DNA of 64,000 bases from Macquaria australasica (taxonomy: Eukaryota > Chordata > Actinopteri > Centrarchiformes > Percichthyidae). Every line of letters starts with the position of its first letter. The first letter of the stretch is position 1. A program made the translations under genes and the position numbers. Below are positions 1 to 11,957 of the stretch, piece by piece. Location: positions 62,001 to 126,000 of the forward strand of contig SEMN01000272.1 in assembly GCA_005408345.1 (NCBI GenBank), written 5' to 3'. Below the pieces are notes generated by a model, which worked only from the letters and a program-made list of their open reading frames with translations, searched no databases and was not told where the DNA came from.

Positions 1-10
1 TTTCCCACAG

Positions 11-2427
11 GAACCAAGTCTGGGGCTCCACCTCCTCCCCCTCCACCCACGAAGCCGTCCAAGCCCGACAAGCCAGACCACGGCCCGGACATCTGTGAGG
101 GACACTTTGACACCATCGCTATCCTCAGAGGGGAAAAGTTTGTATTTAAGGTACAGGAGACCCCTTTGTCACAAACACTCAAATGTTCTCAGAGACCGAA
201 TTACAGACATTTCTCGCAGCAGACATTTTTGACTAGATAGGAAAAGCACAGGTGTTACTATTAACACTGACAGTGTGACAGTGAGCCAGCATACACAATA
301 CCAGGACCCTGAAACTGAAGCAGCTAAATGGAATTCAGCCATCATTAGTTTTATTATTTACACCTGTGCCTTTCCTACTGAGACATGTCAAAATGTGTTC
401 ACTGAAAAAGACCTATTGAGGCTCTCTAAGACATTTTCTTTGTCTTGCGTGGCTCTTTAAACTCGACCTACCCATTCTAGCTTGCACAATATAGTGCTCC
501 TTCAAAATAAAAGCGAGGTTTCACCCAACAGTTATAAAATGAACACTCCCTGGAATAACTGCAGCTGCTTCCACCTTGGAACGTGTTCTGCTGCATTTCT
601 AATCTATCCGTTTATTTGTGTGTGTGTTTGCAGGACAAGTGGTTTTGGCGTGTGCGTAACAACAAGGTGTTGCCAGGTTACCCGATGGCCATCAGTCACT
701 TCTGGAGGGGCCTGCCTTCAAACATCAACGCCGCCTACGAGAGGGATGATGGGAAGTTTGTCTTCTTCAAGGGTAGGTTCCATCGGAGGTTTGATTGAAA
801 CCAGATTTGGGGCGATTGCGTCATTTCCAGCTGCTCCAGCGATGAATTTCATGTGTTAACTATTATGACTGGTCTCTTCTTTCCTCTGATCGTTCCCCCT
901 CTCTGTTTTTCTGCCTCCCTCCTTCTCATCTTCCTGTTGTTGTTTTTTTCCTCCATCTCTTTAGGTGACAGGTACTGGGTTTTCAGTGAGTCCAGCATGG
1001 ACAAGGATTCCCCCAAGAGCCTGAAAGACCTGGGCACTGGTCTACCCAAAGACAAGATCGATGCTGCTCTCTTCTACACACCGACAGGACAGACGTACTT
1101 CTTCAGAGGCACTAAGTGAGTCCGTCCTCTATGCAGGGGTTTTCCACACATATCTTTAAAGTATGGGGAACTTTTTTTAGATCTATAATCTGATTTTGCA
1201 CCGTCGACTTTGTACCAAGCTTTTTTTTTCTTTCTGAAGAGAAGTTAGGCAGCTTAAATGAGTTATTCTTCCAATTTGGTCCTAATTTCAAAGGACCAGT
1301 GACAGGGAGTACTTCATCATCCTCCTAAAAAACTACCATGTGTCATTTCCGTGTAAGAATATAAATGCCTCCTCAGGATATTAAAACCCCCACGTTCCCA
1401 AAATCAACACTGAAACAGCCCTGCCTCTGTTTTATGAATCAATCACCTGAAGCGGTTTCTGTCAGGAAGTAGTTTCTCATACCGTAGATCTTTAATAGTT
1501 CTGTCTTTGTGTCGTCTGCAGGTACTACCGTTTCAACGAGCAGACTCGCACCGTGGACAGCGGTTATCCAAAGCCCATCAGCACGTGGAGCGGTGCACCG
1601 GATAACATCAAAGCTGCCATCATGAGTGAAGATGGATGTAAGTTTTCCACCTTGTTAAACTGATCATGTGGATGTCTATATCCCAAGATGATTATTGAAT
1701 AGTCAATGGACAGAAAATTAATTGGCAGTTATTTTGACAATCGATTCGTCATAATCAAGCGAAAATGCTAAACATTTCTTAGTTCCAGCTTCTCAAATGT
1801 GAAGATTTGCTGCTTCTTTTTTGTCTAATTTGACAGTAAACTGAATATCTTTGAGCTTTGGATGGTTGCTCAGACAAAACAAGCATTTTCAAGGAAATTG
1901 TGGTGGGCATTTTTCACAATTTTCTGACATTTTGCAGACCAAACAATTAACCAGTTAGTTGAGAAAATAATTGGCAGATGAATCGATAATGAAAATAATT
2001 ATTTGCAGCGCTGTTGTTGACATATATAGAGCAGCTCTAGCCCAAACAACAGCTGGAAGAACTCATTAAACTAACTTCTAATCGCTTCATCTTTCCACTT
2101 TCCTCAGCTTACACTTATTTCTACAAAGCCAACAAGTACTGGAAGTTCAACAACCAGTACATGAAGGTGGAGTCCGGCTACCCCAAGTCCGTGCTCAGGG
2201 ACTGGATGGGCTGCGAAAGCGAGGAGCCCAAGAAAGGTCGGGAAGAAGAGGTGATCATCATCGAGGTGGACGAGCCACAGAGCGGGGCCTGGCCAGCGGC
2301 CGTGGTGATCCCTCTCGTCCTGCTGGTGCTGGTTGTGGTCACTCTGGGAGCGCTTTTGTTCTTCAGGAAGTACGGCACGCCTCGGCGCCTCCTCTACTGC
2401 CAGAGATCCCTCCTGGACAAGGTGTAG
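11..2427 (+). CDS. mmp14: mmp14, membrane-type-1 matrix metalloproteinase, C-terminal part (5' end outside window)
   Basis: Zinc endopeptidase at the cell surface that degrades collagen and activates pro-MMP2. Only the hinge, hemopexin domain, membrane anchor and tail are here. Coding exons are 11-150, 634-772, 965-1115, 1522-1637 and 2108-2427, all with AG/GT borders and matching phase, giving 287 residues to a TAG stop. The first exon carries a Pro-rich hinge and the first hemopexin cysteine (DICEGHFDT). The next exons form the four blades (DKWFWRVRNN, GDRYWVF, KYYRFNEQT, YFYKANKYWKF), and WMGCES gives the closing cysteine. After an acidic linker (EEEVIIIEVDE) comes a membrane segment of about 24 residues (WPAAVVIP to LGALLFF). 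The 20-residue tail ends LLYCQRSLLDKV, the mammalian MT1-MMP ending with its LLY endocytosis motif and palmitoylatable Cys, which separates it from other MT-MMPs. Whether it is the a or b teleost copy cannot be told. Confidence 0.97.
1687..2012. repeat. interspersed repeat, 'ATTAATCG' family, copy 1 (mmp14 intron)
   Basis: Intronic sequence with dispersed ATTAAT/ATCGAT words and a core reading CAGTAAACTGAATATCTTTGAG and GGTGGGCATTTTTCACAATTTTCTGACATTTT in pieces, ending ...GATAATGAAAATAATTATTTGCAGCGC. The same core words recur at 39856-40132 in the same orientation and at 40890-41088 reversed. It looks like a non-autonomous DNA transposon common in fishes. The family name is not assigned. Confidence 0.65.
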
Positions 2428-4300
2428 ACAGAGCGATGGGGTGATTGACAGACTGCCGCAGAGGGACAGAAAGAGAGAGAGAGGGAGAGAGAGAACGAGG
2501 GCCGGGTGAAGATGGAAACTGAGAGGGGGGAAGAAATGGAAGAGGAGGAGAGACCGACTGGAGAAAAGACAGAAGAAATGGGGGATAGAAGGGGGACGAC
2601 GAGTTAAGTTTTGGGTGGTTTGTATGCGCCACAAAAGAGAGAAAAAAACGATAAAGGCCCTAGAAACTGAAATCAGGAAAATGTGTATTTGTATGTTAAC
2701 TATTTACATGTACTGCTCTGTGTTCAGAGATTAACAAAATACCCGCGATCTCACATAGAGAAGGGAAATATACAACGAGACTCATCAACGACTTCCCTCC
2801 CGCCTCTCCTCTCTCACATCCCAGGTATTAAAAGAAAACATCCTCCTTCCTTCCTTCCTCTCCTTTATCTGGACGACTCCAGCTGAACTGCTGTCTGATT
2901 CATTTCTTTGGGTTTTACTCAGAAATTCATCATCTCTGTTGAGAGTTTTTGCTCTGAAATACATTTGCTGTGGGGTTTTTTTGGGGGGGAGTTTTACTCT
3001 GAAATTCAACGTGAATCCATTGTTTTGATATTGGGCTAAGCAGAATTTCCTGCATTTCTTTGATTTCTTCTCTACCACTAAGTAGGGCTGGGTATCAAAC
3101 CTCTCCACTTCTTTAGTACTGCCTGAAATGTGTCTACTGCACATACTATTAAAAACTGTCAAGTTGGCATTGAATGGTCATTGATTCGTAACCTTGTTTC
3201 CTTATTCTTTGATGAAATAGTCCCAGATTTAAAACACAAATTTGCCAATTTTGACCATTTTATCAGGGCAAAGTTCTTGCACTGTTTCTGTGTTTAGATT
3301 ACATTAATGTTTGAGAACTTTGAACTCATATTTCTCAAAGTAAGGTACTCAATTTTAAAACGATACCTAGCCCTACCACTAAGACGATTCCCTCCCATCT
3401 GCTAAACAAAAAGACAGTTTTAGTTATTATCACCTGCCTCGTTTTTGGATGGATTTGATGGAGTATAACAGCACGTCCCTTATGCACAGTGTTAGTATCG
3501 ATTGATGCAGATGCACAGATAGGATTTATAATTAGTATTTGTTTAACCAGGATTATGGCAGCAAAAGTCAGACTTAACACGAGGCTGCTGGAGGCGATTT
3601 CCCCTTGATGGTCCAGCTGCGCCTCTGTCACGGCGTCTAAAGACAAAAAGTCCTTCTTTATGTCTGCACGCAGACTTAACAGGCAAAACTCCTCTTTCAG
3701 TGCAAGCAGTCAGACGGGAAAAAATATTTCTTAAAAAAACGTGATTTTTATCTCACAAATGACAGTTTTCCAGTACTTTTGTTGTCGAGCTGCTTGTCCA
3801 AATGTGTCAGTAAGCGGTACAGCTTCCAACAATATGGTGCAATTTTTAATTATTATCGTTGTTTATGGGGAATTGTTGTTATTATAAGTATGGTTATTGT
3901 TATTATTGTTCTCCTGGTAAAGTTATAAAGACTTTTTTTTTTTTTGCTTTTGTACATTGTCATTTGGAGTCCTGCTGGACAGAGGCATAATGTGACAATG
4001 ATGGAAATGAATCCCAGTTTACACTCAGCATGTGATGAATTAGATCAGATCAGGGGCTTAAATGTGAGTTCAGGGGAGTTTCTTTTTACTCAGAAACACC
4101 TGAAATTACCCAGATGTTGGCACAGAATAACAGGCAACGCTATTTATGAACTTTGATGGTGCTCAATGATTTTATTTCTTCTTTTTTTTTTTTTTACACA
4201 AATCAAAATTCACGGTGAATTCATTCAGTTAATAACAATGATAATGGTAATGATATTTATAATGATGATCATATCAATAAAATGGAATGAGATTTTTTTT
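2428..4300 (+). other. probable mmp14 3'UTR and downstream region
   Basis: Non-coding after the mmp14 stop. It opens with a purine-rich GAGA tract (2460-2600), then becomes AT-rich. It contains a complete MITE (3083-3375). An AATAAA hexamer at 4276-4281 is the first convincing poly(A) signal on the + strand, so the 3'UTR may be about 1.85 kb. A further AATAAA lies near 4946. The actual cleavage site is inferred. Confidence 0.45.
3083..3375. mobile_element. hAT-type MITE with perfect 8-bp target-site duplication
   Basis: A 293-bp element starting TAGGGCTGGGTATC and ending GATACCTAGCCCTA, terminal inverted repeats of 14 bp with one mismatch. It is flanked on both sides by CCACTAAG (3075-3082 and 3376-3383), an exact 8-bp duplication as expected for hAT transposases. 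There is no coding capacity. It sits in the presumed mmp14 3'UTR. Confidence 0.88.
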
Positions 4301-4759
4301 TCCTGCCTGTTTTCACTTTTGTATTTCATTAGATAAAGTGAAATTAAACTATTTTCTACAAACAGTCACACATTTTTTCCCCCCATTCTTTCTTAAAATC
4401 TTCGCCAGCACCTGAATATACACAAACTTTTACACACAGACTTTTACAAACATGTTTTTGATACTGAACTCCCCAAAAATGAAAAAAACACACCGCTCTA
4501 ACACTTTATTAATCAATTTATTCTTATTCTTAACTATTCTGAAGACAATTCTGCTTTATTAAATCACTGGTTATGTGAAGAAATCTGCTGATTTTCCCAC
4601 TATTTGTTCAGAAAACCCCAAAATACATAGTGGTCAAGCTAAAAGCAAAACAATCTGTTTGCCTAATTCCTGAAAAGTTGACATTTTTGACCAATATGTG
4701 CTGCTCTGGAGGATAATAATGTCCATCAGCACCACACTTCAATCAATCAATTGTTATTT

Positions 4760-5030
4760 TGTATAGTTTTATTGTTTATTTAGATCCCTATTAGTTGTTA
4801 CCTTGACAATAACTACTCCTCCCACAGTTCACATACAGTTCATAACACATTTACTGCAATAATCTCCACCCATTAAAACAATATCAAAAAATGACATAAA
4901 AACACATACAAACACACTTCAATTAATCTGAATATTCATATTGCAAATAAAGTTTTAAAAAATTCTTGCATGCCTGAGTAGGAAAAACACCTTTAGTTGC
5001 TTCTTAAAACCTTTTTTGTACAATCTTGAG
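4760..5030. repeat. possible truncated retroelement 3' end
   Basis: AT-rich stretch with phrases such as TTATTTAGATCCCTATTAG and TTGACAATAACTACTCCTCC that resemble degenerate 3' ends of fish LINE-type elements. No target-site duplication or poly(A) tail was identified, so the assignment is weak. Confidence 0.25.
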
Positions 5031-6341
5031 ATATAAAGTGTCAGACTTTTCATGTGAGATGTGGCTCTCTACATAACCTGATCCTGACCTTCCTGTTGAG
5101 GAGGAAAGAGAGAAATTTATTGTCGCACTTTTATTATTATAACAGTATAAAGACAGACAGGATAAAACAAACAGAAGTGATGTGTGAGGAGGTGACAGGA
5201 TCCGCAGTGTGTCTCCTCCTCCTGACCTCCAGACCAGGTTTTCGCCTGCTGGAGGGCCACAGATGGAGCCTGGAGTCTGGATGCAGTTACACCACACCGC
5301 TGGTTGTTTTGGAGGTGGAGCCTGAAGTCATGTGCCGAGGAACGGGTCGGAAAAAATGATGGAGCGGTCACATTTTTCAGAGAAATGCGTTCCAACTGAG
5401 CATCTGGTATTCTTGAAACATCTGAACCTCTCGGGCCAAGCAGCCCGGCTGCAGCCTGCATGATGTGTGTATACTGTATGTGTGTGTGTATTTAAAAAAA
5501 AGATGTTTAGCTCTTTACTCTTAAAGTTAATCGTGAAAACGTGTGAAGAAACAGTGTGTGTGAAAGAAAAAGGGAGAGAGGAGAGGTGAGGTGAGAGAAG
5601 TGCAGTTAAACAGAAATTATTTTATAGGGTCGGGGATATTTTTCCCTCGGCACATTTCTATCCAAAAAAAAAAATCCTTTTGCAAGCAGCCTCCCTCCCT
5701 CCCTCTCTCTTATTTCCTCACCCACTGCAAAATTGTTCTTTTTATGAGGCTTCAGTCTCAAACCACTCCTCCTCTCACCGCAAGTATCTCTGGTCTGTTT
5801 TTGCTCTTTCTTTCTCTGCCCTTTCCTCCCGCCTTCAACCCCCTTTTTCCTCACGCTCTCTGTTTTAACTCTTCACATGCTGTAGATGTGTCAGAGCAAA
5901 CGGTAAACAACAACAACCTGGGTAAACCGCAAGATCAAGGCAAACAACCACCAACATAAAAAGAAAATGGCTGAAAGTCAATTACGGTTTCTGGTTTCAA
6001 AAACCAGAATACATGATTTGAATTAGGTTAAACAGTTTATCTTTTGGCACTTTTAACTGTTTACTGTCCTCGTTGCAAAGCGCTTACATTACTGTATAAA
6101 AAGTTCATCATAAATACAGTTATATCTTGTTTTTGATTGGGTTTTAACCAGTGGTTAAAGTGCCCTTGAGCAAGACAGCAAACACATTCAGCAGTGATGT
6201 CACAGTGTACTGACACTCCCTGAAGTACACTTTCATGTCACTGCAGCAAAGTGAGGACTTTGCTATTTAATAAAGTAGATATTTTAACAAAAGGAGACGA
6301 CAGTGTTGTCAATCTTAACCTTCCTCTCCATGAACAATGGT

Positions 6342-6900
6342 GGAATGTAAAAAGTACTTTTACTCAAGTACACATTCCAGGTACTTGTACTTCACTTGAG
6401 TATTTCCATTTTATGCAACTTTATACTTTTTTCTCCACTACATTTGTCTGACAGCTTTAGTTACTTTTCAGATTACAATCATCATATCCTTCCTGTCCAG
6501 TGAAAACCATGTGTCTCCAAATTTGGTGATAAACTGAAAGATGAAGCGTTCCTTTATGGGGTGAAAGAATTCCCCTACTTCTTCAGCTAAATAAACTTGG
6601 TTTAGCTGGTAAATGCATCATCACAGAGCTGAAAACAGGGCTGTTTTTCTCACGAAAAGGGGACTTTTTAGAGATACGTGGACAACGACGCTACAAACAT
6701 ATGATGATCTTATAGAAGATGTATTGCTGTAGATTAAACTACCCAACAGTATATAAAGTAGTTAAAAGGAGCCTTAAACAGCTACAGCAGTAAAATGCAA
6801 CATACACATTAAAGCAGCAGTAGTATTAATCCAAAAACATCACATTTAATAGTAAAACACCGACAGGGACCATTTTACTTTTACTTACTTATTACAGAAT
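6342..6900. repeat. interspersed repeat, 'ACTTAAGTA' family, copy 1
   Basis: Begins GGTGGAATGTAAAAAGTACT and contains the family words TTTACTCAAGTACA, CACTTGAGTATTTCCATTTTA, TTATACTTTTTTCTCCACTACATTT, then AAACTACCCAACAGTATATAAAGTAGTTAAAA and TTTTACTTTTACTTA in separate blocks. The same blocks occur in the same order at 8893-9590. Probable non-autonomous DNA transposon. Confidence 0.7.
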
Positions 6901-7122
6901 TAATAACTAGCTTGATTATTTAACTGAATGTAAACAGGCCAGGCTTCAGCTGTGGATTCATGAATATACTGTACACTAACCTGACTGACCCCACCATTTC
7001 TATCTGTTTTTTCTGCTCACATCTGTTTGTCCACTTTCCTCCTCCAGTAAGGAGGCCGAACTCTCTCTCTCTCTCTCTGTCACCTGGTGTTTCCATTTGT
7101 CTCAGTGGATCTCTTTAATGCA

Positions 7123-7158
7123 TTTCTCTAGAAAGACTGATCCGTCTTTCTAGAGAAA
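7123..7158. repeat. perfect 15-bp inverted repeat (hairpin)
   Basis: TTTCTCTAGAAAGAC, six-base spacer TGATCC, then GTCTTTCTAGAGAAA, a perfect complement. Outside it, CAGTGG on the left and CCACTG on the right could extend the fold with interruptions. It lies in intergenic DNA and its function is unknown. Confidence 0.85.
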
Positions 7159-7856
7159 CTCCCACTGCCCCACTGGATCACGGACGGATACATAGATGCT
7201 GCTGAACTGTGCGGGGAAAGCCTAATACTTACACTTTATAAAGGGTTTATAAGTTGTTGATGGTTAATAAACATTTACTTGTGTTTTAGTGCGTTAGTAG
7301 GAACAATTTTTGGGTTGCCAGGTTGTGAAAACTCCTTTTGACTAATCGGACCACTTCTGGAAAAAAAGATCTGATGACTTCTCAAGTGTTTGTTAAATGG
7401 ATTATCAACAATATTATTACGTGTTCTTGTGATCTGGAAAGCATTATCAAATGATTTATTAACCATTAATAAGATATTAGATAGAACAGTCCTTCAATCT
7501 CTGCATGGGTTCAATTTCTTAAGTGTCTGAGCAAAACACTGAATCTGAATCAGTTTCAGAGCCTCCAAAAAAGTTTGTTTTGCCAACTGATGTTACAGGA
7601 ATGCTTTATTTCACAGGTCACAACAGGTCATGTAAACAATTTCATGAGAAGTTTCCTGGAAAGAACTGTCCTGCGTTGTTCTTATTTGAGTTGTGTTTAT
7701 AGGCATATTTTTCAGATGAATTACCTTGAAATAGCTACTAAACTCTTAACTGGAAATCATTTCAACACAAGTATTTAATTTATTATTGCAAACCTTGCTC
7801 TGCATATTTGCTGAATTGTACAGCTGCTGTGCAACAACTAAAACACATGTCTAGCT

Positions 7857-8138
7857 CAGTGGTGACCCCTTGAAATGAAGCAACATCTACTTGGTTTTGG
7901 TTTTATGAAAAAGTCAAACAAAAAGTAAAAGTGGGTCATTTTTGAGGCCTGAAGACAAAGAGGTTATATGATCCAGTAATTCACAAGAATAAAAGCAGAT
8001 TAGAGGAATTCCTGAGGAAAATAAATATAATTTTGTGAAGCTTTTCCTCCTTTCCTATACTGTTAATTGTCCCACAACCCCCTTATAATGTTGTGTGACC
8101 CTTTGGGAGGTCATGACCCCCAGGTTGGGAACCAATGC
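7857..8138. repeat. interspersed repeat, 'CAGTGGTTC...GACCCC' family, copy 1
   Basis: Starts CAGTGGTGACCCCTTGAAAT and ends TCATGACCCCCAGGTTGGGAACCAATG. The same ends (CAGTGGTT... and ...GGTTGAGAACCACTG) bound the copies at 9033-9344 and 14707-14898. The two ends are complementary, consistent with a hAT-like MITE. Confidence 0.6.
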
Positions 8139-8892
8139 TCTGGGTTACACTAGCAATTAATTTGAATTAATTAACTGAGTGCACCAATTCAACAATATCT
8201 CCATGCTACCTTTAATGTAACTAAATTACATAGTTCTTTCCAGGAACCTTCTTCAGAGTTTACTGTTACCTTTCTAGGAAATTATTAGGAAGCTATTGGA
8301 CCTATAAAATAAATTGTTGCCAGAAACCTTCCTCTGTGCCTCTTCTTTTTCCTGCCTCACATCCGAGTTATATTTCAGATTTTTACTTTTAAGCTGTCGT
8401 GGTGATGCCATCTTGGTGGGCGGACACACAGCAAAAGACGTTCCTGATCAGTAAGAGGGAGGGAAAATGAATCAAGACAGTCAGCCAACACATTCTTCAC
8501 TTAATTTTGGCCATTTCGTCTGTTTGGACGTGCCACCAAGTTCATCTGCCAGGCATCTGCTCTCCGTCTTGTCTTGTAGGTCATGGACATGAATGCAGAT
8601 GAGACCTCTGGCAGCTATGTTGGCTTCCATTCCTCTTTCTCCCCCCCTCTCTCCCTCTCTCCCTGTCAGCCATTTTAATGCTGAACTCATACAGTGTGGC
8701 TGGGCAGTGCAGGAACAACCATCGGGCTCAGCACTCCTTCTCCGTGCCAGGCAGGAAGTGGCCAGGACAGCTGCTTGCAATTCAACCTGAGACTTTGTTT
8801 GGGTGACCTACATTATGGCACCATTTGCTTTCTACTGTAACTTAAACGGCACTTTTTGTTTTTCTCTTCATTTTCTCGCCTTGCCTGACTTC

Positions 8893-9590
8893 CAGTGCTG
8901 GAAACGTACTGTACTTAAGTACAGTTTGGAGGTTTTTGTACTTTACTTAAGTATTTCCCTTTCATGGCACTTTATACTTCTACTGCACTACATTTCAGGG
9001 GCAAATATTGCACTATAGTTACTATCACTAGCCAGTCATTCCCAGCCTTTATGCCTTGTGATCCCTTACAAAACAAATGTCTGCTTTGGGCCCTTTGTCA
9101 CATTTCAGATGTCTATCTCCCCTCTAAACTTCTCACATGGTTTCATTTAAATAACAGTTTGAGGCTCAAAGAGTTAAAAATATCCAATATTTCACAAAAA
9201 GTCCAAAAAACAAAAAAAATAAAACAATTTGTGAAGCAGTACTTTGATTTTGTGCTCTTTCCTCTCCCACTAATCATCTCACGACCCCTCAGAGTCATCT
9301 TGTGACCCTTTGGAGGGGCCAGACCCCTAGGTTGAGAACCACTGGACTAAACTACCCAACTGTATATAAAGTAGTTAAAACTAGCTCCTCCTCTACCAGC
9401 TACAAAATATACAAAAATGCTATGCTAAATAAAATAACATGTCATAATATCACGACACTAACAGGGCATAATGAGCACTTTTACTTCTGAACTGATTTGT
9501 ACATTTTGTTAATAAATACTTCTGTAATTTTACATTAATGTATTGGTACTTGTACTTAAGTAAAAGATACTTCTTCCCAGACTGCAGACT
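8893..9590. repeat. interspersed repeat, 'ACTTAAGTA' family, copy 2, interrupted by a nested element
   Basis: Left part at 8893-9032 (GGAAACGTACTGTACTTAAG, TTTGTACTTTACTTAAGTAT, CTGCACTACATTTCAGGGG). Right part at 9345-9590 (TAAACTACCCAACTGTATAT, CTTGTACTTAAGTAAAAGAT, ACTTCTTCCCA). The two parts match consecutive blocks of copy 1 (6342-6900), and the intervening 312 bp is a separate element, so the insertion order can be read. Confidence 0.72.
9033..9344. mobile_element. 'CAGTGGTTC...GACCCC' family element inserted in the ACTTAAGTA repeat
   Basis: Starts CAGTCATTCCCAGCCTTTAT and ends GGTTGAGAACCACTG, interrupting the surrounding repeat. It contains TGTGATCCCTTA near the left end and TCTTGTGACCCTTTGGAGG near the right, as in the copy at 14707-14898. 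The flanking 8-mers are only roughly alike, so it is older than the copy at 14707. Confidence 0.68.
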
Positions 9591-11420
9591 TTTTAAATCC
9601 CTCTTCATCTTTTACAGGACAAATTCCTTCTTAAGCAGAAGTATTTTAACAAACTGACGTGAAACAAGAGCAACAATATTGTTCTGATGCCAAACAAAAT
9701 GCTAATTGGTTTGCTTAAAAAGCAAACAAACATCCAAAGTACAGAGGAAGCCACGTGGTTTACTGTCCAACTAACAAACAAAGATAATTGCAGCCTGCAG
9801 TGCTGGTTCTCATACAGTCATGCAGTGTTCAAAATATTCAGACTGTGTAATTTTGTCAAACATGCTACCCAGGGTGCCCCACACTCCAGGAACACCCAGG
9901 TCAGGAAGCGGTCTTTGGGAACGAGCTGCTGAATCAGACCCTCCGCAACCCCCTGACTCTGCTCCGGGGCCACTACTCATCCTCCTGCAGCCCCCGTCCC
10001 GGTCCGATCTGCCAGGAAACCCTCCCTGTTTCTGGTCTGCGGGTGAAACTGCAGAGGCATGTCAGCTAATCTCCATCCTAGCAGACTGACCTCACCTAAA
10101 GCCCCCTATACCCCCCTAAAACACCCTCCCTCCATCGCTGACTTCTGCACAATAAGCAACATCTGGTTCTCATTTCCCCAAAAACCAAAACAACACGAGG
10201 AGGAGAGGAAGGAGGAGATGGGGGGGGGGGGGTTGCCAGAGGAGAGGTTGTTGAGGAGAAAGACATTCAGGGAAAAGCAGGATGTGAAAAGATGGTGCAT
10301 CAAGAGAAAGAATGAGGAGTTACATTTCTCACTGTCGGTGCAGTTGGAGGTCTTTGATGGTGCAGGTGTGAGGATGTGTGAAGGAAAAATGTCGCCTTGT
10401 TAACCACTTCTGACATTTCTTTAACACCCTCTGTGGCCTGTTTAATGTCCTCCCACACTCTCTGTAACACAACAAACAGTCAGCTCCTGTGGTCAACTGT
10501 ACAAAAAGACAAGGCGAGGAGGGGGGGTGAGAGAAAACTCCCATCTCCAAAGAAAAGAATCTGCAACTCAGCGGCTAGCAGCCCTAATTACAGTGGGGCT
10601 TTGCTGAAGTCTGCAACAAGACAAAGAGAGAGAGAGAAAAAGAGAAAGAGGCAGATGGAGGGAGAGAAAAACATATCTAGGGAGAAAGGAGCAGAAAGCA
10701 AGAGGGGGCTAAAGAGAGGAGAGGCTTACCTCATACTGTAAACAGTCTGTTTATAAGTCAAAGTCACTCTAAATTAGTGCTGACTTAACAAAGACACAGC
10801 TGCTCTGCAAAATGTCCCACGCATGCGACAAAAAGCTCAGTTTGAAATAATTCATCACTGTGGTGATCATACTTCTTAAGCAGAACTGGAATTGGATTTC
10901 ACGCCACTTCTTCACAGCCGATTTATGTTTTCTGCTTTTAAAACTGAGATGATGCAAAAGACAAAGCGTCGATTAATTCTTTATACAGTTTAATACCAGC
11001 AAAATATCTCTTTCTGTGGTATGAAACCTTCTGCCAACGTGGCTGCAGCCGGCTAATCATCTTTCCAGACACCAGGCTGCACGATGGCACATTTGAAACT
11101 CTGACTTTATCCTCTTTGTCGGTAGAGATGCCCCAAGAAAAGTAAGAACCGAACTTGACATGAGCCCAAATGTTGCCAGAAACACCCCTTTCTGTCCACA
11201 CGACTCAGTATCATCTTTCACTTTTAGGTTTTTATCTCGGAGCAGATTTGTCTTCAATCATTGCTACTAAACTTGTGTAAACTGTCATTTTTTCACACAA
11301 GGTTTCCTTTTTATTCATTCTCCACTTAAACTTAACTGAGCTGCTTCACCGAGGAGGAATATTTCGAGTAATAACACTGAGTTACTACAGCATGCCAAGG
11401 TGTGAGCCCCTCACTCTCTC

Positions 11421-11439
11421 ACATATTTATATATATATT

Positions 11440-11477
<38 letters not shown>

Positions 11478-11499
11478 TTTTTTTATATATATATATATT

Positions 11500-11539
<40 letters not shown>

Positions 11540-11541
11540 GT
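11421..11541. repeat. TA/CA compound microsatellite
   Basis: About 95 bp of nearly pure TA dinucleotides with scattered TTTA interruptions and one T-run, followed by roughly 20 bp of AC repeats. Short TA-rich open frames here are repeat artefacts. Confidence 0.97.
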
Positions 11542-11814
11542 AAGGTCCTGAATCAGAGCTACTCTGTGTGCCAGCTCCTCCCTTCCTCTGCATGGCCAAC
11601 AAAACTCCTCTCTGAGCCCAGCACCAGACAAAATGGCGTTTGAGCCTCCACACTGCCTTACAGAGGAGAAATGCTGCATTCTAGTGGAAGCTGAGAGACA
11701 TTAACTCAGCATTATATCTATAAAACTATCCATGCAAGTCATCGCTCATTTATTGGACAGATTTCTGCATCAAAAAAGCCCACAAATCCATGATCATAAC
11801 AGATTCTTTTTTCA

Positions 11815-11820
11815 TTTATT
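11815..11820 (-). promoter_or_regulatory. mrpl52 poly(A) signal
   Basis: AATAAA on the minus strand (TTTATT on +), 138 bases downstream of the mrpl52 stop, giving a short 3'UTR typical of a mitochondrial ribosomal protein gene. Confidence 0.6.
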
Positions 11821-11957
11821 GCAGAAATCCAGTGAAAAACACATATTGTAAAGCAGGAGAAAAGCCACAAGTCCTCATAAATATATTAAACAGGCTGACT
11901 ATCAACGTTTCGTTCAGAATAAGGATATCGCAACATGATTACGATGACAATCTGTTT

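Larger units (their letters stand above)
4301..11800. other. intergenic region between convergent mmp14 and mrpl52
   Basis: No convincing gene. All open frames are short and lack splice-consistent neighbours or recognisable protein similarity. 5170-5460 is relatively GC-rich and non-repetitive. 5690-5860 and 10500-10720 are polypyrimidine/polypurine tracts. A G-run of 13 lies at 10220-10232. The region carries several interspersed repeats, listed separately, and a TA/CA microsatellite near its right end. Confidence 0.6.

Noticed and set aside
5117..5461. Minus-strand open frame of 114 codons and overlapping frames at 5004-5359
   Set aside because: No recognisable domain, no splice-consistent neighbours and both strands open, which fits chance in a GC-richer patch.
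11392..11679. Open frames rich in Ile/Tyr on both strands
   Set aside because: They are translations of the TA/CA microsatellite.
4301..11800. A further protein gene, tRNA or endogenous virus between mmp14 and mrpl52
   Set aside because: No reverse transcriptase, integrase, gag or tRNA-like fold was seen, only short non-coding repeats.
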